DNA of 64,000 nucleotides from Pseudomonas sp. PDM16 (GTDB lineage Bacteria; Pseudomonadota; Gammaproteobacteria; Pseudomonadales; Pseudomonadaceae), in NCBI RefSeq assembly GCF_014851865.1, contig NZ_JACVAM010000004.1, forward strand, positions 124,001 through 188,000. Reading direction: 5' to 3'. The translations under genes and the position numbers were made by a program. Below the pieces are notes generated by a model. It made no database searches. It was not told where the DNA came from and saw nothing but the letters and a program-made list of their open reading frames with translations. Positions 54,753 to 64,000 of the stretch are shown here, in pieces (within the stretch, counting starts at the first letter, position 1; every line of letters begins with the position of its first letter).

Positions 54753-55745
54753 TTACTGGGCCGAGGCCAGCACGAGCGCGCCGGTCACCAGCAGGTTGAT
54801 CAGAGTCAGCGGCAGGCAGAACTTCCAGCTGAACGCCATGACCTGGTCATACCGCGGGCGCGGGATCGATGCGCGCAGCAGTATGAAGATCATGATGAAG
54901 AAGCAGGTCTTGGCCGCGAACCAGATGAACGGGATCTGCGGCAGGATGCCGAACGGACCGTGCCAGCCGCCGAAGAACAGGGTCACCAGCAGAGCCGAGA
55001 TGGTCACGATGCCGATGTACTCGCCGACGAAGAACATGCCCCATTTCATGCCGGCATATTCGATGTGGTAACCGTCGGCCAGCTCCTGCTCCGCTTCCGG
55101 TTGGTCGAATGGGTGACGGTGCGTCACGGCGACGCCGGCGATGAAGAAGGTACAGAAGCCGAAGAACTGCGGAATGATGAACCACAGGTTTTCGGCCTGG
55201 TAGTCGACGATGTCGCGCATGTTGAACGAGCCGACCTGGGCGACGATACCCATCAGCGCCAGGGCCAGGAACACCTCGTAGGAGATGGTCTGGGCCGAGG
55301 CACGCAGGCTGCCGAGCAGGGCGAACTTGTTGTTGCTCGACCAGCCGGCGAACAGCACGGCGTACACCGAAAGACCGGCCATGGCGAAGAAGAACAGGAT
55401 GCCGATGTTCAGGTCCGCCACGCCCCAGGTCGGGGTGACCGGGATGATGGCGAAGGCCATCAGCATGGCGGCGAAGGCGATCATCGGCGCCAGCATGAAG
55501 ATGAACTTGTCGGCGAACGGCGGCGTCCAGTCTTCCTTGAAGAACATCTTCAGCATGTCCGCAGCGATCTGGAACATACCGAACGGGCCGACGCGGTTCG
55601 GACCGTAACGGTCCTGCCACCAGCCCAGCAGACGGCGTTCGACGAAGCTCAGCAGCGCGCCGCAGACCACCACCACCAGCAGGATGACGATGGCCTTGAG
55701 GACGGCGATGAAGACGTTGAGCAGTTCGGGCGTCAGCCAGCTCAT
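54753..55745 (-). CDS. nuoH: NADH-quinone oxidoreductase subunit H
   Basis: 330 residues, eight helices. The quinone-chamber loop [19 protein letters not shown] and the acidic stretch [20 protein letters not shown] are conserved. It anchors the peripheral arm and forms the quinone site with NuoB and NuoCD. Overlaps the nuoG stop by 4 nt. Confidence 0.97.
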   Translation of the reverse strand: MSWLTPELLNVFIAVLKAIVILLVVVVCGALLSFVERRLLGWWQDRYGPNRVGPFGMFQIAADMLKMFFKEDWTPPFADKFIFMLAPMIAFAAMLMAFAIIPVTPTWGVADLNIGILFFFAMAGLSVYAVLFAGWSSNNKFALLGSLRASAQTISYEVFLALALMGIVAQVGSFNMRDIVDYQAENLWFIIPQFFGFCTFFIAGVAVTHRHPFDQPEAEQELADGYHIEYAGMKWGMFFVGEYIGIVTISALLVTLFFGGWHGPFGILPQIPFIWFAAKTCFFIMIFILLRASIPRPRYDQVMAFSWKFCLPLTLINLLVTGALVLASAQ

Positions 55746-58450
55746 TGCGCGGCCTCCTGCAGTCCGGTGGCTGTCGCGCCGGCGACGGCGGCCGGGATAC
55801 CGGCGAAGCCGGCCGGCAGGCCGACCAGGCCCAGGGCCAGGTCTTCGCTGACTTTCACCGGCAGGCGCAGGACCTGGCCGGCGACGGTCAGGCTGATCAG
55901 CGCGCCGTCGTTGACGCCCAGGCGATCGGCTTCGGCCTTGGCCAGGGCAACGTAGGCGGGCTGGATGCGTTCCTGCACCGGGGCGGCGCGGGAGGAGTTC
56001 TCCTCGCTGCCGAACAGGTGGTGGAACGGCACGACCTGCCAGGAGCCCTGAGCCGGAGCGAAGGCGCCCGGCACGGCGAACCAGGCCAGGGTCTTGCCCT
56101 GCGACTCGATCAGGCGCACGCCAGGGTCACCGGCGCGCAGATGGCCACCGACTTCGTCCTGGAACTTGTTCCAGGCCTGCGGCGAGTTCCAGCCCGGCGA
56201 CCAGGCGAACGGAATCTGCTGACGGTCTTCCTTGCTGCCCGAATAGCCTTCCATGGAGAAGGCGAAGGCGGAGTCTTGATCCTGCGGCTGACGGGGCTCG
56301 TGCACGCTGATATTGGCGCGCATGGCGGTACGGCCGCTGTAACGCAGCGGCTCACGTGCAAGCTTCAGGCCCTTGATGCGGAACGAGGCGTTTGGCGCGG
56401 CGTCGGTGATCGCGGCCAGCACGGAGCTGCTGGCGGCGACGGCGGCGGTGACCTGGTCCAGCTGGGTCCAGTCCACGGCCTTGCCCTGCAGGGTGCTGTG
56501 CAGCGCGTGCATCCAGCGCCAGCCTTCGCGCACGAGGATATTGCTGTCGTAGTAGCTCGGCTCGAATACCTGGAAGAAGCGCTGGGCGCGGCCTTCCTGG
56601 CTGACCAGGGTGCCATCGCCTTCGGCGAAGCTGGCGGCGGACAGCACCAGGTTGGCCTTGGCGGTGGTAGCGGTCTGCTGGTGGTCGGCGACGATCACCG
56701 CCTTGGCGGCGGCCAGCGCGGCATCGACCTTGGCGGCGTCGGCGCGGCGGTACAGGTCGTTTTCCAGCACGATCACGGCGTCGGTTTGGCCTGCGCTCAG
56801 AGCTTCCAGCGCGGCGTCTACCGATTCACCACCAAACAGGGCCAGGCCCATGCTGTTGGCTTCCGGCACCACCAGGCTGATGGAAGCGTTCTTCTCGCGG
56901 TTCTTCAGGGCCTGGGCGATGTTCGCTGCGGCCTCGACGATGCTCTTCTCGCCCAGCGAGGCGCCGCTGACGATCAGCGGGCGCTTGCCGGCCAGCAGGG
57001 CGTCGGCGATCAGTTGCACCAGCTCGGCGGCCTCGTCGTCCAGGCCGATGACGGCCGGGGCGCTCGGGTCGATGGCGTGGGCCACGGCGAAGCCGATGCG
57101 CGCCAGGTCGGCGGGAGCTGCGTGCACGCAGGCTTCGGCGACGTCGTCGAGGCGGGTGGCGTCGACGCTGGCAATGAACAGCGGATGCAGGGCGTCTTGG
57201 GCCACGTTCTGTACGGCGGCCATATGCCAGTCCTGGATCTTCATCGAGGCGGCAATCTCGGTGGCCTTGCCCTTGACCGACTGGCGCAGGGCCAGGGCGA
57301 CGCGCGCGGCGGTCTGGGTCAGGTCTTCACCGAGGACGAACACGGCGTCGTGATCTTCGATCTCGCGGATCGACGGCACCGGCAGCGGGCCGTTCTGCAG
57401 CACGTCGCGGATCAGGCGGATATTTTCCAGCTCGCGGGCGCCGATGCCACTGTAGAAGTTGGCTTCGCCGACCAGCTCGCGCAGGGCGTAGTTGCCTTCC
57501 AGGCTGGCACGCGGCGAGCCGATGCCGATCACGCGCTTGCCCTTGAGCAGCTCGGCGGCTTTGTCCAGCGCAGCGTCGATGCCCAGCTTGGCTTCGCCGA
57601 AGAGCGGCTGGCGTGGGCGGTCTTCGCGGTTGGTGTAGCCGTAGCCGAAGCGGCCGCGGTCACACAGGAAGTAGTGGTTCACCGAGCCGTTGAAGCGGTT
57701 CTCGATGCGGCGGATCTCGCCATAGCGCTCACCGGGGCTAATGTTGCAGCCGCTGGAGCAGCCATGGCAGATGCTCGGGGCGAACTGCATGTCCCACTTG
57801 CGGTTGTAGCGCTCGGAGTGGGTCTTGTCGGTGAACACACCGGTCGGGCAGACCTCGGTGAGGTTGCCGGAGAACTCGCTCTCCAGCACGCCGTCCTCGA
57901 CGCGACCGAAGTACACGTTGTCGTGCGCGCCGTAGACGCCCAGGTCGGTGCCGCCGGCGTAGTCCTTGTAGTAGCGCACGCAGCGGTAGCAGGCGATGCA
58001 GCGGTTCATCTCGTGGGAGATGAACGGGCCGAGCTGCTGGTTCTGGTGGGTGCGCTTGGTGAAGCGGTACCGGCGCTGGTTGTGGCCGGTCATCACCGTC
58101 ATGTCCTGCAGGTGGCAGTGACCGCCTTCCTCGCACACCGGGCAGTCGTGCGGGTGGTTGGTCATCAGCCACTCGACGACGCTGGCGCGGAAGGCCTTGG
58201 ACTCTTCGTCGTCGATGCTGATCCAGGTGTTGTCGGTCGCTGGCGTCATGCAGGACATGACGATGCGGCCGCGCTTGTCGTTTTCATCGGTGTACTGCTT
58301 CACCGCGCATTGGCGGCAGGCGCCGACGCTACCGAGCGCCGGGTGCCAGCAGAAGTAGGGGATGTCGAGCCCGAGAGACAGACAGGCCTGCAGCAGGTTG
58401 TCCGCCCCATCGACTTCGAAATCTTTGCCGTCTACGTGGATAGTGGCCAT
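55742..58450 (-). CDS. nuoG: NADH-quinone oxidoreductase subunit G
   Basis: 902 residues. The N-terminal domain binds a [2Fe-2S] cluster ([15 protein letters not shown], then CMTP), N5 ([18 protein letters not shown]), N4 ([10 protein letters not shown] with a later CPTG) and N7 (CHGCSSGCN plus Cys in YFLCDRG). The rest is a molybdopterin-oxidoreductase-like fold without cofactor. N7 ligands occur only in some bacteria, including E. coli. Electron relay in the peripheral arm. Confidence 0.97.
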   Translation of the reverse strand: MATIHVDGKDFEVDGADNLLQACLSLGLDIPYFCWHPALGSVGACRQCAVKQYTDENDKRGRIVMSCMTPATDNTWISIDDEESKAFRASVVEWLMTNHPHDCPVCEEGGHCHLQDMTVMTGHNQRRYRFTKRTHQNQQLGPFISHEMNRCIACYRCVRYYKDYAGGTDLGVYGAHDNVYFGRVEDGVLESEFSGNLTEVCPTGVFTDKTHSERYNRKWDMQFAPSICHGCSSGCNISPGERYGEIRRIENRFNGSVNHYFLCDRGRFGYGYTNREDRPRQPLFGEAKLGIDAALDKAAELLKGKRVIGIGSPRASLEGNYALRELVGEANFYSGIGARELENIRLIRDVLQNGPLPVPSIREIEDHDAVFVLGEDLTQTAARVALALRQSVKGKATEIAASMKIQDWHMAAVQNVAQDALHPLFIASVDATRLDDVAEACVHAAPADLARIGFAVAHAIDPSAPAVIGLDDEAAELVQLIADALLAGKRPLIVSGASLGEKSIVEAAANIAQALKNREKNASISLVVPEANSMGLALFGGESVDAALEALSAGQTDAVIVLENDLYRRADAAKVDAALAAAKAVIVADHQQTATTAKANLVLSAASFAEGDGTLVSQEGRAQRFFQVFEPSYYDSNILVREGWRWMHALHSTLQGKAVDWTQLDQVTAAVAASSSVLAAITDAAPNASFRIKGLKLAREPLRYSGRTAMRANISVHEPRQPQDQDSAFAFSMEGYSGSKEDRQQIPFAWSPGWNSPQAWNKFQDEVGGHLRAGDPGVRLIESQGKTLAWFAVPGAFAPAQGSWQVVPFHHLFGSEENSSRAAPVQERIQPAYVALAKAEADRLGVNDGALISLTVAGQVLRLPVKVSEDLALGLVGLPAGFAGIPAAVAGATATGLQEAAQ

Positions 58451-58508
58451 GGTTCAGGTTTCTTCTTTACCCGCCGAAGCAGGCTTGGCTAATGGAATCA
58501 CGGTTGCT

Positions 58509-58526
58509 TCGCGGCCTTGGCCGCGA
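58509..58526 (-). other. Hairpin in the nuoF-nuoG spacer
   Basis: Perfect 8-bp arms TCGCGGCC/GGCCGCGA with a 2-nt loop in the 86-nt gap, the largest gap inside the operon. There is no T-run, so it is not a terminator. It may be an mRNA stability or processing element. Confidence 0.45.
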
Positions 58527-58536
58527 GGCCAATGCT

Positions 58537-59895
58537 TCAGGCCGGCGCGAACTGCGCGGCGGCCGGTGCCGGAATGGCCGAGCTGGATACGCCAGCCTCG
58601 AACTCCGGACGGAAATACTTGATCGCACTACCCAGCGGTTCGACGGCGCCCGGTGCATGGGCGCAGAAGGTCTTGCCGGGGCCGAGGAAGTTGACCAGGC
58701 CGAGCAGGGTATCGATGTCCTGCTGGGTGCCTTGCTTGCGTTCCAGGGCGCGGAGGATTTTCACGCTCCACGGCAGACCGTCGCGGCACGGAGTACACCA
58801 GCCGCACGATTCGCGGGCGAAGAACTCTTCCATGTTGCGCAGCAGCGAGACCATGTTGACCGAGTCGTCCACGGCCAGGGCCAGACCGGTACCCATACGG
58901 GTGCCGACCTTGGCGATGCCGCCGGCGAACATGGCCGCGTCCAGGTGCTCGGGCAGCAGGAAGCCGGTGCCGGCACCGCCGGGCTGCCAGCATTTCAGCT
59001 TGTAGCCGTCACGCATGCCGCAGGCGTAGTCCTCGAACAGCTCGCGGGCCGGGATGCCGAACGGCAGCTCCCACAGGCCGGGGTTCTTCACCTTGCCGGA
59101 GAAGCCCATGAGCTTGGTGCCCATGTCTTCGCTGCCCGGACGGGCCAGGGTCTTGTACCAGTCCACGCCGTTGGCGACGATCGCCGGCACGTTGCACAGG
59201 GTCTCGACGTTGTTCACGCAGGTCGGCTTGCCCCACACGCCGACAGCAGCGGGGAAGGGCGGCTTGGAGCGCGGGTTGGCACGGCGGCCTTCCAGGGAGT
59301 TGATCAGTGCGGTTTCTTCACCGCAGATGTAGCGACCGGCGCCGGTGTGGACGAACAGCTCGAAATCGAAGCCGCTGCCGAGGATGTTCTTGCCCAGCAG
59401 GCCGGCGGCCTTGGCTTCATCGATGGCGCGGTTCAGGTTGGCTGCCGCGTCGACGTACTCGCCGCGCAGGAAGATGTAGCCGCGGTAGGCCTTGAGCGCG
59501 CGCGCGGAGATCAGCATGCCTTCCACCAGCAGGTGCGGCAGCTGCTCCATGAGCATGCGGTCCTTCCAGGTGTTCGGCTCCATTTCGTCCGCGTTGCACA
59601 GCAGGTAGCGGATGTTCATGGATTCGTCGGCCGGCATCAGGCCCCACTTCACGCCGGTGGGGAAGCCCGCACCGCCGCGGCCCTTGAGGCCGGAATCCTT
59701 GACCGTCTGCACGATGTCGGCCTGAGCCATTTCGCTCAGGGCCTTGCGCGCGGCGGCGTAGCCGTTCTTCGCCTGGTATTCCTCCAGCCATACCGGCTGG
59801 GCGTCGTCACGCAGGCGCCAGGTCAGCGGATGGGTTTCCTCGGTGCGGGCGATGCTGTTGATCGGGCCGATGGAGGTAAGGGTCTTGGCACTCAT
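58537..59895 (-). CDS. nuoF: NADH-quinone oxidoreductase subunit F (FMN, NADH site)
   Basis: 452 residues. FMN/NADH-binding loop [14 protein letters not shown] (about 69-82), [19 protein letters not shown], and the N3 [4Fe-4S] ligands [10 protein letters not shown] with a fourth Cys in KTFCAHAPG. It takes hydride from NADH and feeds the cluster chain. Starts 4 nt inside the nuoE end. Confidence 0.97.
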   Translation of the reverse strand: MSAKTLTSIGPINSIARTEETHPLTWRLRDDAQPVWLEEYQAKNGYAAARKALSEMAQADIVQTVKDSGLKGRGGAGFPTGVKWGLMPADESMNIRYLLCNADEMEPNTWKDRMLMEQLPHLLVEGMLISARALKAYRGYIFLRGEYVDAAANLNRAIDEAKAAGLLGKNILGSGFDFELFVHTGAGRYICGEETALINSLEGRRANPRSKPPFPAAVGVWGKPTCVNNVETLCNVPAIVANGVDWYKTLARPGSEDMGTKLMGFSGKVKNPGLWELPFGIPARELFEDYACGMRDGYKLKCWQPGGAGTGFLLPEHLDAAMFAGGIAKVGTRMGTGLALAVDDSVNMVSLLRNMEEFFARESCGWCTPCRDGLPWSVKILRALERKQGTQQDIDTLLGLVNFLGPGKTFCAHAPGAVEPLGSAIKYFRPEFEAGVSSSAIPAPAAAQFAPA

Positions 59896-60392
59896 GCGTA
59901 GGACTCCAGCAGCTGGGCGATGCCGTTGGCATCGAGGTTGCCGTAGGTGTCGTCGTCGATCATCACCGCCGGGGCCTTGTCGCAGTTACCCAGGCAGCAC
60001 ACCGGCAGCAGGGTGAAGCGGCCGTCGGCGGTGGTTTGGCCGGGGACGATGCCGAGCTTGTCCTTGAGGCTGCCGAGCAGGTTCTCGTGGCCGCCGATGA
60101 AGCAGGTCATGCTGTCGCACACGCGGATCACGTGGCGGCCGACCGGCACGCGGAAGATCTGGCTGTAGAAAGTGGCCACGCCCTCGACGTCGCTGGCAGG
60201 GATGCCGAGGATGTCGGCGATGGCGTAGATGGCGCCGTCCGGCACCCAGCCGCGCTGCTTCTGCACGATCTTCAGGGCTTCGATGGACGCCGCGCGCGGG
60301 TCCTCGTAGTGGTGCATTTCGTGTTCGATGGCATCGTACTCGGCCTGGCTGAGTTCGAAGCGGTCGGTTTGGATCAGGTCAGTCTGGCTCAT
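59892..60392 (-). CDS. nuoE: NADH-quinone oxidoreductase subunit E ([2Fe-2S])
   Basis: 166 residues, thioredoxin-like. N1a cluster ligands in [11 protein letters not shown] and [12 protein letters not shown]. It pairs with NuoF at the tip of the peripheral arm. The start lies 4 nt downstream of the nuoCD stop, as usual in this operon. Confidence 0.97.
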   Translation of the reverse strand: MSQTDLIQTDRFELSQAEYDAIEHEMHHYEDPRAASIEALKIVQKQRGWVPDGAIYAIADILGIPASDVEGVATFYSQIFRVPVGRHVIRVCDSMTCFIGGHENLLGSLKDKLGIVPGQTTADGRFTLLPVCCLGNCDKAPAVMIDDDTYGNLDANGIAQLLESYA

Positions 60393-60396
60393 GTGA

Positions 60397-62175
60397 TTAA
60401 CGGTCCACGTCGGCCATAACGAAGTCGATGCTACCCAGGTAGGCGATCAGGTCCGCGATCATGCTGCCGCGGATCACCGAAGGGATCTGCTGCAGGTGCG
60501 GGAAGCTGGGCGTCCGGATGCGCGTGCGGTAGCTCATGGTGCTGCCGTCGCTCGTCAGGTAATAGCTGTTGATGCCCTTGGTCGCCTCGATCATCTGGAA
60601 GCTTTCGTTGGCCGGCATGACCGGGCCCCACGAGACTTGCAGGAAGTGAGTGATCAGGGTCTCGATGTGCTGCAGGGTGCGCTCTTTCGGCGGCGGCGTG
60701 GTCAGCGGGTGATCCGCCTTGTACGGGCCTTCCGGCATGTTGCGCAGGCACTGGTCAATGATGCGGATGCTCTGGCGCATCTCTTCGACGCGGACCATGC
60801 AGCGGTCGTAGGCGTCGCCGTTATGGGCCAGCGGCACTTCGAACTCGAAGTTCTCGTAGCCGGAGTAAGGACGTGCCTTGCGCAGGTCGAAGTCCAGGCC
60901 GGTGGAACGCAGGCCGGCGCCGGTGACGCCCCATTCCAGCGCTTCCTTGGTGTTGTACTGGGCAACGCCGATGGTACGACCCTTGAGGATGCTGTTCTGC
61001 AGGGCAGCCTTGGTGTACTCGTCGAGGCGCTTGGGCAGCCAGTCGACGAATTCCTTGACCAGTTTGTCCCAGCCGCGCGGCAGGTCGTGGGCGACGCCGC
61101 CAATGCGGTACCAGGCCGGGTGCAGGCGGAAGCCGGTGATGGCCTCGATCACCTTGTAGGCGCGCTGGCGGTCGGTGAAGGTGAAGAACACCGGGGTCAT
61201 GGCGCCGACGTCCTGGATATAGGTACCCAGGAACAGCAGGTGGCTGGTGATGCGGAAGAACTCGGCGAGCATTACGCGAATGAAGTCGACGCGGTCCGGT
61301 ACCTTGATCCCGGCCAGCTTCTCGACCGACAGGACGTAGGGCAGGTTGTTCATCACCCCGCCGAGGTAGTCGATGCGGTCGGTGTAGGGGATGAAGCTGT
61401 GCCAGGACTGGCGCTCGGCCATCTTTTCGGCACCACGGTGGTGGTAGCCGATGTCCGGGACGCAGTCGATGATCTCTTCACCGTCCAGCTGCAGGATGAT
61501 GCGGAACGCACCGTGCGCGGATGGGTGGTTCGGGCCGAGGTTGAGGAACATGTAGTCCTCGTGCTCGCCCTGACGCTTCATGCCCCAGTCTTCCGGCTTG
61601 AAGCGCGCGGCTTCTTCTTCCAGCTGCTGCTTGGCCAGGGTCAGGCTGAACGGATCGAATTCGGTGGCGCGCGCCGGGTAGTCCTTGCGCAGCGGGTGAC
61701 CTTCCCAGGTCGGCGGCATCATGATGCGGGTCAGGTGCGGGTGGCCCTGGAAGGTGATGCCGTACAGGTCCCAGACTTCACGCTCGTACCAGTTGGCGTT
61801 GGGCCAGATACCGGTGACGGTGGGGACGTTGAGATCGCCTTCTTTGAGGGCGACCTTGATCATGATGTCGCTGTTACGCTCGACCGACATCAGGTGGTAG
61901 AACACGGTGAAGTCGGCGCCCGGCAGGCCGCGGCGCTGGGTGCGCAGACGCTCGTCGACGCCATGCAGGTCGTACAGCATGACGTAGGGGCGCGGCAGGT
62001 TGCGCAGGAAGGTCAGCACGTTGATCAGGCGATCGCGGGCGACCCACAGCACCGGCATGCCGGTACGGGTGCTCTGGACGGTGAAGGTCTCGGCACCGAA
62101 ACGGGAGTTCAGCTCGACAACCACGTCCTGGTCGTCTGCCTTGTACGGTGGAACGGACAGAATGCTGTCAGTCAT
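60397..62175 (-). CDS. nuoC: NADH-quinone oxidoreductase fused subunit CD
   Basis: 592 residues. NuoC-like domain (about 1-190) with [26 protein letters not shown] and HPLRKDYP, fused to the NuoD 49-kDa domain with [23 protein letters not shown] and the C-terminal [11 protein letters not shown]. The quinone headgroup His and Tyr regions are present. The C-D fusion is usual in Pseudomonas and enterobacteria, so it is not an assembly artefact. Confidence 0.97.
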   Translation of the reverse strand: MTDSILSVPPYKADDQDVVVELNSRFGAETFTVQSTRTGMPVLWVARDRLINVLTFLRNLPRPYVMLYDLHGVDERLRTQRRGLPGADFTVFYHLMSVERNSDIMIKVALKEGDLNVPTVTGIWPNANWYEREVWDLYGITFQGHPHLTRIMMPPTWEGHPLRKDYPARATEFDPFSLTLAKQQLEEEAARFKPEDWGMKRQGEHEDYMFLNLGPNHPSAHGAFRIILQLDGEEIIDCVPDIGYHHRGAEKMAERQSWHSFIPYTDRIDYLGGVMNNLPYVLSVEKLAGIKVPDRVDFIRVMLAEFFRITSHLLFLGTYIQDVGAMTPVFFTFTDRQRAYKVIEAITGFRLHPAWYRIGGVAHDLPRGWDKLVKEFVDWLPKRLDEYTKAALQNSILKGRTIGVAQYNTKEALEWGVTGAGLRSTGLDFDLRKARPYSGYENFEFEVPLAHNGDAYDRCMVRVEEMRQSIRIIDQCLRNMPEGPYKADHPLTTPPPKERTLQHIETLITHFLQVSWGPVMPANESFQMIEATKGINSYYLTSDGSTMSYRTRIRTPSFPHLQQIPSVIRGSMIADLIAYLGSIDFVMADVDR

Positions 62176-62229
62176 GTCTTTAGTCGCTATCGGCGGTATT
62201 CGGCGTCAGTGAGCGGGCCTGGGGCCGGC

Positions 62230-62907
62230 TCACACTTCGTCGGGGCTGCGCAGGTTGGTTACAGCGATGCGTTGTTCGCGGCGCTGTTCCTTCTGCGAAG
62301 GCATTTCGGCACGGTAGATGCCTTGGTCGCCAACAACCCAGGATAGCGGGCGACGCTCCTGGCCGATGGATTCTTGCAGCAGCATCAGGCCTTGCAGGAA
62401 TGCTTCGGGGCGGGGCGGGCAGCCGGGAATATAGACGTCCACCGGGAGGAATTTGTCGACACCCTGGACCACCGAGTAGATGTCGTACATGCCGCCGGAG
62501 TTCGCACAGGAGCCCATGGAGATGACCCATTTAGGCTCCAGCATTTGCTCATAGAGACGCTGGATGACAGGCGCCATCTTGATGAAGCAAGTGCCAGCGA
62601 TGACCATGAAATCGGCCTGGCGCGGGGATGCACGAATCACTTCCGCACCGAAGCGGGCAATGTCGTGAGGCGCGGTGAAGGCCGTGGTCATTTCCACGTA
62701 GCAGCAGGACAGACCGAAGTTGTACGGCCACAGGGAGTTCTTGCGACCCCAGTTCACCGCACCGTTGAGAACATCTTCGAGCTTACCCATGAAGATGTTC
62801 TTGTGGACCTCATCCTCTAGCAGTGGATCGGCTACGGTCTCCCGCTGGCCGATCGGATACTGCTCGTTGGGAGCATCCGGATCGATCCGAGTAAGTTTGT
62901 ATTGCAT
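62230..62907 (-). CDS. nuoB: NADH-quinone oxidoreductase subunit B (cluster N2)
   Basis: 225 residues from the ATG at 62907 with GAGG upstream; a TTG two codons earlier is rejected. N2 ligands: the tandem cysteines in GLSCCYVEM, then Cys in AGTCFIKM and in PGCPPRPE. It passes electrons to the quinone. Confidence 0.97.
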   Translation of the reverse strand: MQYKLTRIDPDAPNEQYPIGQRETVADPLLEDEVHKNIFMGKLEDVLNGAVNWGRKNSLWPYNFGLSCCYVEMTTAFTAPHDIARFGAEVIRASPRQADFMVIAGTCFIKMAPVIQRLYEQMLEPKWVISMGSCANSGGMYDIYSVVQGVDKFLPVDVYIPGCPPRPEAFLQGLMLLQESIGQERRPLSWVVGDQGIYRAEMPSQKEQRREQRIAVTNLRSPDEV

Positions 62908-62917
62908 CGCCAAAGCC

Positions 62918-63331
62918 TCATTGTTTTAGCTTCGCCTGCCGATTACGACGGCCTTCGGGCGCCCAGTCGAGCGCGCCTATACGCCAAAGATAGACAAGAC
63001 CAGCCAACAGAATTGCTATGAAAACTGTAGCCTCGATCAGGCCGGCCCAGCCGCTTTGGCGTACCGAGACTGCCCAAGCGAAGAGATAGAGGGCTTCAAC
63101 GTCGAAGATCACGAAGAGCATCGCGACCAGATAGAATTTTGCCGAAAAGCGTAGCCGGGCATTACCGACCGGCAACATGCCTGACTCGAAGGGGTCATTC
63201 TTGCTGCGGCCCCAGGCCTTGCTACCGAGCAGGCTGGACAGACCAAGCATGAAGGCGATCAGCCCGAAGACTCCGAGCAGGAATACAGCGAAGGCCCAGT
63301 TATGGGACATGGTCGATACCGCATCAGGCAT
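62918..63331 (-). CDS. nuoA: NADH-quinone oxidoreductase subunit A
   Basis: 137 residues, three helices. The conserved loop [40 protein letters not shown] identifies it. The ATG at 63331 follows AAGGAG and is the first gene of the operon. Confidence 0.97.
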   Translation of the reverse strand: MPDAVSTMSHNWAFAVFLLGVFGLIAFMLGLSSLLGSKAWGRSKNDPFESGMLPVGNARLRFSAKFYLVAMLFVIFDVEALYLFAWAVSVRQSGWAGLIEATVFIAILLAGLVYLWRIGALDWAPEGRRNRQAKLKQ

Positions 63332-63414
63332 GCCGGAGCTCCTTGGGTAAAGGGGCGGCTTTTTAATAATGGTAGAGCAACCTGGTAGGGCTGCCCTGCT
63401 GAGTTATGACGGCA

Positions 63415-63444
63415 ATTTTATGCGCGCAGGGCGCGTTAAGTAAA
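63415..63444 (-). promoter_or_regulatory. Possible nuo operon promoter
   Basis: On the minus strand, TTTACT (63439-63444), 18-nt spacer and TAAAAT (63415-63420), about 85 nt before nuoA. The rest of 63332-63656 is non-coding and fairly AT-rich; I see no other convincing element in it. Confidence 0.35.
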
Positions 63445-63656
63445 TTTTTCCGAATAAAAAAGTGCACGCTGAGAAGCCGCAATTTTCCTCTTTATAGTCG
63501 CTATGCCCCGATTGGCGCGGCCTGCATGGATACTTGCTCCTTTGGTCTTATGTGGGCAGGTGGCGCCTTTATGCAAAAAATTGTCGGTAATTGTTTACAG
63601 TGAGTCGCATTCATTAGGTGAAAAAGTGCTCAGTCAGCGCTTGTGTGATTCGGAAA

Positions 63657-64000
63657 CTATTGGCGGCGATTCAGATAGTCGTGCGATGTGAGTCGGCTGT
63701 CCACGACGAAAATCAATGCGGCGCCGCGCAATGTGGTGATGGCTAGGTCTCGATCAGCGTCGGCCAGTACCGGGCAGCTGTAGCCGCGCCCGGCCACACC
63801 GTGGCGTCGCACGAAATCCTCTTCCATGTAATCGCGAGCGTGCAGCACGATGGCGCGCCGCTCGGCATTGGCATTGCTGTCGCTCAGCCCCAGCAGACGC
63901 ATGGATAATCCTTGGCCGGCTTTACTGACTATACACAGCGCTGGTGCGAAACACGCCCAGCGAGCTGGCGCGGCTGCCTTCGGCATAGGCGAAGGAGTCG
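63657..64000 (-). pseudogene. YkuD_2-type murein L,D-transpeptidase-like gene, frameshifted, 5' end outside window
   Basis: The distal part (63657 to about 63930) reads GLSMRLLGLSDSNANAERRAIVLHARDYMEEDFVRRHG and RGYSCPVL, the His and Cys catalytic blocks of YkuD_2 L,D-transpeptidases. The preceding block DSFAYAEGSRASSLGVFRTSAVYS is encoded just upstream but in another frame, and a TAA interrupts near 63926. One extra base there would account for both. Either the gene is inactivated or the assembly has an error. Family members are usually secreted and act on peptidoglycan. Confidence 0.65.

Noticed and set aside
55745..58492. 915-codon open frame on the plus strand opposite nuoG
   Set aside because: NuoG on the minus strand has all its cluster motifs; the opposite frame is a GC-rich shadow with no recognisable domain.
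60496..62346. 616-codon plus-strand frame opposite nuoCD
   Set aside because: The antisense frame has no family motifs and covers a clear NuoCD fusion.
63503..63691. Small plus-strand ORF between nuoA and the transpeptidase
   Set aside because: No convincing ribosome-binding site, overlaps the transpeptidase gene and shows no recognisable motif.

Overview
This window looks like Pseudomonas chromosome. CDSs are GC-rich, nuoC and nuoD are fused, and the right two thirds carry a gene order I recall from the Pseudomonas aeruginosa chromosome: queD, a small PepSY pair with a CarRS/BqsRS-like two-component system, two chemoreceptors flanking a transporter, and the nuo operon. This assignment rests on reading translations and recalling synteny. 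No database search was run.

Left third (1-29.5 kb): an accessory region for catabolism of an aromatic or related cyclic compound, apparently two related half-clusters side by side. Half-cluster A (1-13.6 kb) has a minus-strand operon: TetR, extradiol dioxygenase, Tat-signal FAH-family hydrolase, acyl-CoA synthetase, metallo-beta-lactamase-fold lipoprotein and DUF1302 porin. A divergent plus operon holds two ACMSD-like amidohydrolases, one with a Tat signal, and an Old Yellow Enzyme. A second TetR and a flavin hydroxylase follow. Half-cluster B (13.7-29.5 kb) repeats the plan: a TetR gene divergent from a cytoplasmic plus Tat amidohydrolase pair, a DUF1302/DUF1329 pair, then a complete meta-cleavage operon (C-C hydrolase, extradiol dioxygenase, flavin hydroxylase, hydratase, aldolase, acylating aldehyde dehydrogenase, SDR). 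A DUF1302 relic and a gene stub lie at the junction. Near-palindromic sites of the type TGAACAC-N2-GTGTTCA sit at three or four promoters. AAnAAnAA motifs, the Hfq/Crc target type, overlap the translation start regions of eight catabolic genes. Two amidohydrolases and the FAH protein have twin-arginine leaders, so part of the pathway may run outside the cytoplasm.

Middle (29.7-47.3 kb): a frameshifted TrmK-like methyltransferase; a copper block (copRS divergent from cupredoxin-copA-copB); queF and queD for queuosine; a patatin-like protein; two PepSY proteins coupled to a CarRS/BqsRS-like system with a candidate BqsR box upstream; an FMN reductase; TlpQ-like and CtpM-like chemoreceptors around an ion transporter.

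Right end (47.4-64 kb): an AI-2E family permease, then the complete nuoA-N operon for respiratory complex I on the minus strand, its upstream region, and part of a frameshifted YkuD_2-type L,D-transpeptidase gene. I saw no tRNA, rRNA, CRISPR array, intact insertion sequence or phage gene.
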